5,370 nt of DNA from Clostridia bacterium (GTDB lineage Bacteria > Bacillota_A > Clostridia > Lachnospirales > Lachnospiraceae). The notes beneath the pieces are model-generated. The model worked only from the letters and a program-made list of their open reading frames with translations, did not search any database and was not told the DNA's origin. Shown one piece after another: positions 1 through 5,370 of the stretch (the first letter of the stretch is position 1; the number at the start of each line of letters is the position of its first letter). Both the position numbers and the translations under genes were made by a program. The stretch lies in contig JAAYYM010000532.1 of NCBI GenBank assembly GCA_012515365.1, forward strand, positions 1 through 5,370. The letters are read 5' to 3'.

Positions 1-1
1 A

Positions 2-1630
2 GCATCCTATGCAGGAGCAAGGACACTTGTGACCATGAAACAGGTTGGATTAAATGTTGCATCTGATCCTTTAATGAGTCTTGCGTACATTGGAGTCAAG
101 GGTGGAATGGTCATTCTTGTAGCAGATGATCCGGGTCCTATTTCTTCACAGACTGAGCAGGATACCAGAACCTTTGGAATTTATTCAAAACTTCCGGTGT
201 TTGATCCGGTTTCTCCTGAGGAAGCATATCAGATGATACAGGATGCTTTTTTGTGTTCTGAAAAGCTGAATACACCGGTATTATTCAGACCGACGACAAG
301 AGTATGCCATGGCTGTGCAGATATAAACGTATTGAGTCAGCCGGTCCTCCACAAACCGGAAGGATTTATCAAGGATTCATCACGCTGGGTTATTTTCCCA
401 CGTTTATCTTATGCCAATCACATGAAAATAGAAGCACGTAACCGTGATCTGGCTGACGAATTTTCAAAAAATCCATATAACGTGGTGACTGGAAGTGGTA
501 AAAAAGGAATTGCCGCAGGTGGCATCAGCTATGCCTACCTGAAAGAGGCGATGACAGAAACGATTAGTCAGAGTCTGCCAAAAGAATCCGAAGTTAAACT
601 ATTTAGAGTTGGAACACCGCACCCATTTCCTGAAAAACTTGCACTTTCTTTTTTAGAAGGACTCGAAGAAGTACTTGTTTTGGAAGAACTTGATCCGGTG
701 ATTGAAAAAGAACTGATTTATATTTGTGGAAAATATCATTTAAATGTGACTATAAAAGGAAAGCTTTCACTAGATACAGCATGTGCAGGTGAAAATAGTG
801 TTGAGATGATCACAGAATATCTGCAGGATTTTTTGAACCTTGAAAAGACCACAGATGCAAAACCGGATATGCCAAAGCTTCCTGTCAGACCGCCTGTTTT
901 ATGTGCAGGTTGTCCTCACAGAGCCTCATTCTATGCTGTTAAGCAGGCAATGAAAGGGAAGAAGGCTGTTTACTCCGGAGATATTGGATGCTATACATTA
1001 GGCAATGCAATGCCTCTCGATATGGTTGATACTTGTCTGTGTATGGGTGCAGGTATAACGATTGCTCAGGGACTACATCGAATCGAACCGGACACCGTTA
1101 ATTTCGCGTTTGTCGGTGATTCGACCTTTTTTGCGTCAGGGATGACTGGCGTTGTCAACGCTGTTTATAATCAGACCGATATTGTATTGATTGTTTTAGA
1201 TAATTCAACGACAGCCATGACGGGTCATCAGGTTCATCCGGGTACCGGAAAAACTATGATGGGAAATGTGATCGATCCGGTTAATATTGAAAAGATTTTA
1301 CGTGCAATTGGTGTAGAAAGCGTGGAAATTGTGAATCCTAATCATTTAGATGAAGCAATTGGTGCAGTAGAAGCTGCCTCGCTCAAAAAAGGAGTACGTG
1401 CAATTATCTTTAAGGCGCCGTGTATTGCACTTGAAAAACCGAAAAAACCGCTGACGATCAATGAAAATCAGTGTATTCGCTGTAAAAAGTGTATCAAAGA
1501 ATTAGGATGCCCGGCTATCGTCAGGGCTGCAGACGGTCAGATCAACATTGATGAATCCCTATGCTATGGATGTGGAATCTGCACGTATGTCTGTCCGGTG
1601 AATGCAATAGGAGGTAATGACCATGAATAA
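2..1630 (+). CDS. iorA: Indolepyruvate:ferredoxin oxidoreductase, alpha subunit (5' end cut by window)
   Basis: Catalytic subunit of the cytoplasmic enzyme that converts aryl-2-oxoacids such as indolepyruvate plus CoA to aryl-acyl-CoA, CO2 and reduced ferredoxin, normally during aromatic amino acid fermentation. The frame is open from base 2, and its first codons (ASYAGARTLVTMKQ) match an internal part of the family's N-terminal domain, so about 60 residues probably lie upstream. Numbering from the GTG at 29: residual pyrimidine-binding domain to about 115; CAGCPHR motif with Cys292 and Cys295; TPP-binding region with GDS at 363-365 and DNS at 391-393, followed by a HxVHPG-type loop; and a C-terminal ferredoxin-like domain. 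That domain has two cysteine sets: Cys482, 485, 488, 494 (CP) and Cys512, 515, 518, 522 (CP), as expected for two [4Fe-4S] clusters. No frameshift is seen. The stop overlaps iorB. Very confident in family; exact 2-oxoacid preference is inferred from the family. Confidence 0.96.
   Translation, partial: ASYAGARTLVTMKQVGLNVASDPLMSLAYIGVKGGMVILVADDPGPISSQTEQDTRTFGIYSKLPVFDPVSPEEAYQMIQDAFLCSEKLNTPVLFRPTTRVCHGCADINVLSQPVLHKPEGFIKDSSRWVIFPRLSYANHMKIEARNRDLADEFSKNPYNVVTGSGKKGIAAGGISYAYLKEAMTETISQSLPKESEVKLFRVGTPHPFPEKLALSFLEGLEEVLVLEELDPVIEKELIYICGKYHLNVTIKGKLSLDTACAGENSVEMITEYLQDFLNLEKTTDAKPDMPKLPVRPPVLCAGCPHRASFYAVKQAMKGKKAVYSGDIGCYTLGNAMPLDMVDTCLCMGAGITIAQGLHRIEPDTVNFAFVGDSTFFASGMTGVVNAVYNQTDIVLIVLDNSTTAMTGHQVHPGTGKTMMGNVIDPVNIEKILRAIGVESVEIVNPNHLDEAIGAVEAASLKKGVRAIIFKAPCIALEKPKKPLTINENQCIRCKKCIKELGCPAIVRAADGQINIDESLCYGCGICTYVCPVNAIGGNDHE
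1609..1614 (+). promoter_or_regulatory. Ribosome binding site of iorB
   Basis: AGGAGG, a near-perfect Shine-Dalgarno sequence, lies inside the last codons of iorA. It sits 8 bases before the ATG at 1623 but only 2 bases before the in-frame ATG at 1617. The spacing therefore selects 1623 as the iorB start. The position suggests ribosomes finishing iorA feed translation of iorB. Confidence 0.85.
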
Positions 1631-2222
1631 GAGTTGTTTGTTATGTGGTGTAGGCGGTCAGGGGACCGTATTAGCCTCCAGACTGATCGCAGATGCAGCA
1701 ATGAAGGGAAATATGCATGTACGTACTGCAGAAACGATTGGTATGGCGCAACGTGGTGGATGTGTTGTCAGCCATGTGCGAATTGGTGAGGAAATTCATT
1801 CTTCTTTGATTCCGAAACACAGTGCAGATGTACTGATCGGATTTGAACCGGCTGAAGCAGTTAGGAACAGTGATTATATAAAACCAAATGGTGTCATCAT
1901 CGTAAATCAGAGAGCAATTGCCCCTGTGACAGCTTCACTTACCGAAATGAGCTATCGCGCTGAGGAAATGCTTGATTATCTGAAACAGCTTGATGCAAGA
2001 GTGGTCATACTTGATGGTGATCAGATTATGAAACAATGTGGCTCTTCAAAGGTACTCAATATCGCATTACTTGGTGCTGCCATATCAACATCTGAGCTTG
2101 GAATCACACTAGAAGAAATGAAAGATGCGATTAAGAGAAGAGTACCTCAGAAATTTCATGACATGAATTTTATGGCATTAGAATTAGGAAGTATGCAAAG
2201 AGAACAGTCATTGACTATTTAA
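1623..2222 (+). CDS. iorB: Indolepyruvate:ferredoxin oxidoreductase, beta subunit
   Basis: Second subunit of the indolepyruvate:ferredoxin oxidoreductase, a stand-alone version of the gamma domain of pyruvate/ketoacid:ferredoxin oxidoreductases, which pairs with IorA. The 199-residue product is the usual length. It begins with the family glycine-rich motif GVGGQGT at residues 9-15 and carries the conserved GMAQRGG segment followed by VVSHVRIG at about residues 41-55. Start choice: two in-frame ATGs lie 6 bases apart (product beginning MTMN or MN). The second is taken because the AGGAGG site is 8 bases away from it; an annotation pipeline may pick 1617, giving 201 residues. The coding region overlaps the end of iorA by 8 bases, the common layout for these obligate partners. 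No membrane segment or signal peptide is seen. A related 2-oxoacid:acceptor oxidoreductase gamma subunit is the only alternative, and the adjacent IorA makes it unlikely. Confidence 0.94.
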   Translation: MNKSCLLCGVGGQGTVLASRLIADAAMKGNMHVRTAETIGMAQRGGCVVSHVRIGEEIHSSLIPKHSADVLIGFEPAEAVRNSDYIKPNGVIIVNQRAIAPVTASLTEMSYRAEEMLDYLKQLDARVVILDGDQIMKQCGSSKVLNIALLGAAISTSELGITLEEMKDAIKRRVPQKFHDMNFMALELGSMQREQSLTI

Positions 2223-2250
2223 ACAATTAATTATTTTATGAGGAAACGAT

Positions 2251-3609
2251 ATGAATATTGTAATTGTGGGATGTGGAAATGTAGGTAAAACTCTGACTGA
2301 ACAGCTAAGCAGGGAAGGTCATAATATTGTTGTAATCGATACAAAACCAAATCTTGTGACATCTGTGTCGAATACATATGATGTGCTGGGGGTAGTAGGG
2401 AATGGAGCCAGCTACAGTGTGCAAAAGGATGCAGGGATCGAAGATGCAGACTTACTGATCGCGGTAGCCGGATCAGATGAACTGAATTTGTTATGCTGCC
2501 TGATTGCTAAAAAAGCAGGAAACTGTCAGACCATTGCAAGAGTAGGAAACCCTGTGTATAGTAAGGAAACGGAATTCATCCGTAAGGAGCTTGGTCTGTC
2601 GATGATTGTGAATCCAGAATTGGCGGCGGCCTCTGAAATTGCTCGTTTGATTAAGTTCCCTTCTGCCATGGAGGTAGATGCTTTTGCTAAGGGCAAGATC
2701 GAGCTTATGAAGCTTAAGATTACAGCAGAGTCTAAGCTAAATCACTGCAGTCTTAAGGATATCAGTATGAAAATAGGTGATGACATTTTGATCTGCGCTG
2801 TGCAGCGTGGAGAAGAGGTTTTTATACCAAATGGAAATTTCGTGCTGGAGGAAAAGGATCTGATTTCTATCGTGACCTCTTCGCAAAGAGTGCTTCCGTT
2901 TTTGAAAAAATTAAATTTAAAGGGTGGACGTGTAAAATCCACGCTGATCGTCGGTGGCGGAGAGACTACCATTTATCTGGCAACGCAGCTCATCAGTATG
3001 GGCATACAGGTTAAGATCATTGAAATGAACAGAGATCGTTGTGAGGAATTATGTGAACTAGTACCTAAGGCAAGTGTGATCTGTGGTGATGGTACGGATC
3101 GAGATCTTTTACTTGAAGAGGGACTTGAAGAGGTAGACTCTTTTGTGGCCTGGACAAATTTTGATGAAGAAAATATTATGATTTCTCTCTATGCAAAGAG
3201 TGTGACAAATGCCAAAATAGTAGCTCAGGTTCATAGAACCAATTATGATAAAATTGTAGAGAATCTTGAAATTGGAAGCGTGATGTATCCTAAGAATATC
3301 ACAGCAGAGTATATCATTCGTTATGTGCGTGCGATGCAGAATTCCATTGGAAGTAATGTAGAGACTCTGTACAGACTGATCGAAAACAAGGTAGAGGCAT
3401 TGGAATTCATCGTACGCGATGATGCATCGGCAATTATAGATAAACCATTACAAGAATTAAATTTGAAAAATGATCTTCTGATTTGCGGTATCAATCATAA
3501 TGGAAACATCATTACTCCGAAAGGGCAGGATATCATCCGTAAAGGTGATTCTGTAGTCGTGGTGACGACAACAACCGGACTGAGAGACTTAAATGATATT
3601 CTAAAATGA
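2251..3609 (+). CDS. trkA: Trk potassium uptake system, peripheral NAD(H)-binding subunit TrkA
   Basis: Cytoplasmic regulatory subunit that assembles on the inner face of TrkH and gates K+ flow in response to nucleotide binding. The 452 residues match full-length two-repeat TrkA (about 450-460). Layout: RCK_N 1 (about 1-120) with Rossmann motif GCGNVG at 7-12 and acidic Asp30 at the end of strand 2, which favours NAD(H); RCK_C 1 (about 140-211); RCK_N 2 (about 229-345) with GGGETT at 235-240, Glu258 and a GDGT turn; RCK_C 2 (about 379-452). The second Rossmann loop departs from GxGxxG, having Thr where the last Gly would be, so the second site may bind ligand differently. The ATG is preceded by GAGGA at 2240-2244, 6 bases away. 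The gene follows iorB by 28 bases and precedes its partner trkH by 20. Shorter one-repeat KtrA-type proteins are excluded by length. Confidence 0.95.
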   Translation: MNIVIVGCGNVGKTLTEQLSREGHNIVVIDTKPNLVTSVSNTYDVLGVVGNGASYSVQKDAGIEDADLLIAVAGSDELNLLCCLIAKKAGNCQTIARVGNPVYSKETEFIRKELGLSMIVNPELAAASEIARLIKFPSAMEVDAFAKGKIELMKLKITAESKLNHCSLKDISMKIGDDILICAVQRGEEVFIPNGNFVLEEKDLISIVTSSQRVLPFLKKLNLKGGRVKSTLIVGGGETTIYLATQLISMGIQVKIIEMNRDRCEELCELVPKASVICGDGTDRDLLLEEGLEEVDSFVAWTNFDEENIMISLYAKSVTNAKIVAQVHRTNYDKIVENLEIGSVMYPKNITAEYIIRYVRAMQNSIGSNVETLYRLIENKVEALEFIVRDDASAIIDKPLQELNLKNDLLICGINHNGNIITPKGQDIIRKGDSVVVVTTTTGLRDLNDILK

Positions 3610-3629
3610 CGGATTGTGAGAGGTAAGAC

Positions 3630-5072
3630 ATGAATCGTTCAATTGTAAGATATATTCTCTTTAAAGTGATTGAGTTTGAAGCAATTTTCCTTGGATTTGC
3701 ATGTATTGTGGCCCTGATCTATCATGAAAGAGAAGGACTGGCATATGCAGCTGTCGCGCTGTTTTGCGGAATCATAGGTGTGATTGGCACCCGTAAGAAG
3801 CCACAGAATCTCACTTTTTTTGCGAAGGAAGGGTTTGTTGCAGTGGCACTGAGCTGGATTGTGCTCGGTGTAATAGGGGCACTTCCTTTTTGGCTGTGTG
3901 GTGATATTCCAAGATATATTGATGCACTGTTTGAGACTATTTCGGGTTTTACGACAACAGGAGCTTCTATTTTAGAGGATGTAGAGATCTTGTCTAGGTG
4001 TTCTTTATTCTGGCGCAGTTTTACCCACTGGATCGGTGGTATGGGTGTCTTAGTCTTTATTTTAGCTGTACTTCCTATGGCAGATGGAAATGAGATACAC
4101 ATTATGCGAGCAGAAAGTCCCGGTCCATCCGTAGGAAAACTGGTTCCTAGAGTGAAGCAGACAGCAATGATTTTATATATCATTTATTTTGCAATGACAA
4201 TTGTAGAAATGATCCTGTTGCTGATTTCCGGTATGCCGTTATTTGATACGATTACATTGAGCTTTGGAACAGCAGGCACAGGTGGATTTGGTATCCTGAA
4301 CAGCAGTGTGGGTTCTTACTCCATGGCGTCACAGTCAATCATTACTATTTTTATGATTTTGTTTGGTGTCAATTTCTCGGCATATTATTTTATATTGATG
4401 AAGAAATGGAAACAGGCACTTTCCTTTGAAGAAGTCAGATGGTATTTTATTATAATTGCGGCGTCTGCATTGATCATCGCAGTTAATATCAGAGGATACT
4501 ATGATACCTTTATAGAATGCTTTCATCATTCTGTGTTTCAGGTAGCGTCTATCATGACTACGACTGGTTTTTCTACCGGTGACTTTGATAAATGGCCGTC
4601 ACTTTCTAAGGGCATCTTAGTCTTGTTGATGTTTATAGGTGCGTGTGCAGGTAGTACAGGCGGTGGATTGAAAGTATCCAGAATCATTGCTTACTGCAAA
4701 ATAGTGAAGAATGAAATTCTGTTTGTTATTCATCCAAGGCGTGTTCGCCCACTGCAGCTTGAGGGACACTCTGTATCATCGGATGTTTCAAGAGGAATCC
4801 CAGTATATCTGGCCGCTTTTTTATTGATTTTCACAGCTTCTACGTTGTTGATTTCATTTGACAATAAGGATCTGGTAACAAATTTTACGGCAGTTGCCGC
4901 GACCATTAATAATATTGGTCCTGGACTTAGTGTAGTCGGTCCGACAGGAAACTTTTCTTCTTATTCCGATTTTTCAAATGTGATTTTCATTTTTGACATG
5001 CTGATCGGTCGTTTGGAAATCTTTCCATTATTAGTACTGCTTGCACCTTCGACATGGCGCAAGGGTGCATAA
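3630..5072 (+). CDS. trkH: Trk/Ktr-family potassium channel subunit TrkH
   Basis: Membrane K+-translocating subunit of the Trk system. The 480-residue length is typical of TrkH rather than the shorter KtrB. Hydrophobic segments by eye: about 7-30, 36-53, 67-89, 128-150, 178-205, 236-258, 270-288, 327-345, 389-410 and 449-473, consistent with two extra N-terminal helices followed by four M1-P-M2 repeats. The four pore loops each carry the filter glycine: TTTG with Gly111, TGGFG with Gly218, TTTGFSTG with Gly313, and NNIGPG with Gly430. A glycine-rich AGSTGGG segment (340-346) lies in the third repeat, and Arg461 sits in the last helix (GRLEIFP), the place of the conserved arginine below the filter in this superfamily. 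The ATG has GAGAGG at 3618-3623, spacing 6. Start supported by the family-like length. Adjacent trkA supplies the gating ring. Na+ dependence or coupling cannot be read from sequence. Confidence 0.95.
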   Translation: MNRSIVRYILFKVIEFEAIFLGFACIVALIYHEREGLAYAAVALFCGIIGVIGTRKKPQNLTFFAKEGFVAVALSWIVLGVIGALPFWLCGDIPRYIDALFETISGFTTTGASILEDVEILSRCSLFWRSFTHWIGGMGVLVFILAVLPMADGNEIHIMRAESPGPSVGKLVPRVKQTAMILYIIYFAMTIVEMILLLISGMPLFDTITLSFGTAGTGGFGILNSSVGSYSMASQSIITIFMILFGVNFSAYYFILMKKWKQALSFEEVRWYFIIIAASALIIAVNIRGYYDTFIECFHHSVFQVASIMTTTGFSTGDFDKWPSLSKGILVLLMFIGACAGSTGGGLKVSRIIAYCKIVKNEILFVIHPRRVRPLQLEGHSVSSDVSRGIPVYLAAFLLIFTASTLLISFDNKDLVTNFTAVAATINNIGPGLSVVGPTGNFSSYSDFSNVIFIFDMLIGRLEIFPLLVLLAPSTWRKGA

Positions 5073-5077
5073 TCAAT

Positions 5078-5083
5078 AGGTGA
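5078..5083 (+). promoter_or_regulatory. Ribosome binding site of the downstream nuclease-like gene
   Basis: AGGTGA lies 5 bases upstream of the TTG at 5089. It supports that TTG as the start over the in-frame GTG at 5080, which overlaps the site and has no well-spaced Shine-Dalgarno sequence of its own. There is no in-frame ATG near the 5' end; the first one is about 34 codons in. Confidence 0.65.
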
Positions 5084-5088
5084 TAAAA

Positions 5089-5370
5089 TTGAATGAAAAG
5101 AAAAAGAGACATCCCTCTTTACTGGATCGCGATATCAGACCTGTTTTGTTTGAACAATTTGAACTGTCTGGTGAAAGACTCAGAATCATGGAGGAATTTG
5201 TGCTTTGCAGAAAATGTCGTGCAGATGCAGTCATGATCCTTCCGGGGCAGGGGATAGTTGGATTTGAAATTAAAAGTGACAGAGATTCTCTGGAACGTTT
5301 GGAACATCAGGTACGTGATTATAGTCGGTTTTGTGATCTGAATTATCTGGTGACAGGAGCTAGATATGTA
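5089..5370 (+). CDS. sce7726-like PD-(D/E)XK nuclease-fold protein (3' end cut by window)
   Basis: The first 94 codons of a gene that continues past the window edge; no stop is met. The peptide starts MNEKKKRHPS with a basic N-terminus, then a short helix-like LLDRDIRPVLFEQF segment. It then has RADAVMILPG followed by GFEIKSDRDSLERL. Asp46, Glu60 and Lys62 form a D-x13-E-x-K arrangement, and Gln74 follows in the next helix (HQVRDYSRF). A hydrophobic strand (LNYLVTG) comes next. This order matches the small sce7726 family, proteins with a predicted PD-(D/E)XK nuclease core, often seen near mobile or accessory genes; their substrate is not established. The TTG start is set by AGGTGA 5 bases upstream. 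An in-frame TAG at 5077-5079 limits the N-terminus. The gap to trkH is 16 bases, so it may be co-transcribed. Family call is from recalled motifs; the missing C-terminus prevents a length check. Confidence 0.68.
   Translation, partial: MNEKKKRHPSLLDRDIRPVLFEQFELSGERLRIMEEFVLCRKCRADAVMILPGQGIVGFEIKSDRDSLERLEHQVRDYSRFCDLNYLVTGARYV

Noticed and set aside
29..37. GTG at 29 (or ATG at 35) as the start of iorA
   Set aside because: The frame is open to the window's first complete codon, and the residues before the GTG continue the conserved IorA N-terminal domain. The gene is cut by the window, not started here.
2211..2239. Promoter-like TTGACT with TTTTAT 17 bases later, before trkA
   Set aside because: The -10 match is weak (4 of 6), and the predicted transcription start would fall at about 2246, after the trkA Shine-Dalgarno site at 2240-2244, leaving the message without its ribosome binding site.
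3722..4183. 153-codon open frame on the minus strand inside trkH
   Set aside because: It lies wholly antisense to a clearly conserved TrkH coding region and its translation shows no family motif. The same applies to the minus-strand frames within 2742-2972, 4335-4529 and 5119-5307.
5093..5235. Short frame starting at ATG 5093
   Set aside because: It closes at a TGA after fewer than 50 codons, its peptide shows no recognisable family motif, and it lies inside the +1-shifted nuclease-like frame that has the better ribosome binding site and clear motifs.
1..5370. Search for a CRISPR array, tRNA, riboswitch, insertion sequence or defence cassette
   Set aside because: Coding sequence fills nearly all the window and the largest gap is 28 bases. 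I saw no direct or inverted repeats or structured RNA. The only accessory-type hint is the cut-off nuclease-like gene at the 3' edge.

Overview
The window is a compact stretch of plus-strand genes with no long intergenic region. It holds two complete functional pairs and one cut-off gene. In order: most of iorA (5' end outside the window), iorB, trkA, trkH, and the first 94 codons of a small PD-(D/E)XK nuclease-like gene that runs off the 3' edge. Moderately low GC by eye, strong GGAGG-like ribosome binding sites, very tight gene packing and an oxygen-sensitive indolepyruvate:ferredoxin oxidoreductase all suggest an anaerobic low-GC Gram-positive bacterium of the Clostridia, with Lachnospiraceae-type gut bacteria a reasonable guess. 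This assignment is inference; no marker gene in the window fixes the taxon.

Positions 2-1630 and 1623-2222 encode the alpha (TPP and Fe-S) and beta (gamma-domain) subunits of indolepyruvate ferredoxin oxidoreductase. The two reading frames overlap by 8 bases, a sign of translational coupling. Together they oxidatively decarboxylate aryl-2-oxoacids, formed by transamination of aromatic amino acids, to aryl-acyl-CoA and pass electrons to ferredoxin. The reaction can also run in reverse for reductive synthesis.

Positions 2251-3609 and 3630-5072 encode TrkA and TrkH, the cytoplasmic nucleotide-binding gate and the membrane channel subunit of a Trk-type potassium uptake system. The key features are visible: two tandem RCK modules in TrkA, and four pore loops in TrkH each with a filter glycine.

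The last gene starts at a TTG (5089) directly behind an AGGTGA ribosome binding site, 16 bases after trkH. Its peptide has the D...ExK...Q layout of the sce7726/PD-(D/E)XK nuclease-like family.

Gaps between genes are -8, 28, 20 and 16 bases, and I see no terminator-like hairpin or convincing internal promoter, so the whole window could be one transcript. The Ior pair and the Trk pair have no obvious biochemical link; co-transcription is inferred from spacing only. I found no RNA gene, CRISPR array, mobile element or obvious repeat, and the window is mostly housekeeping or metabolic in character.
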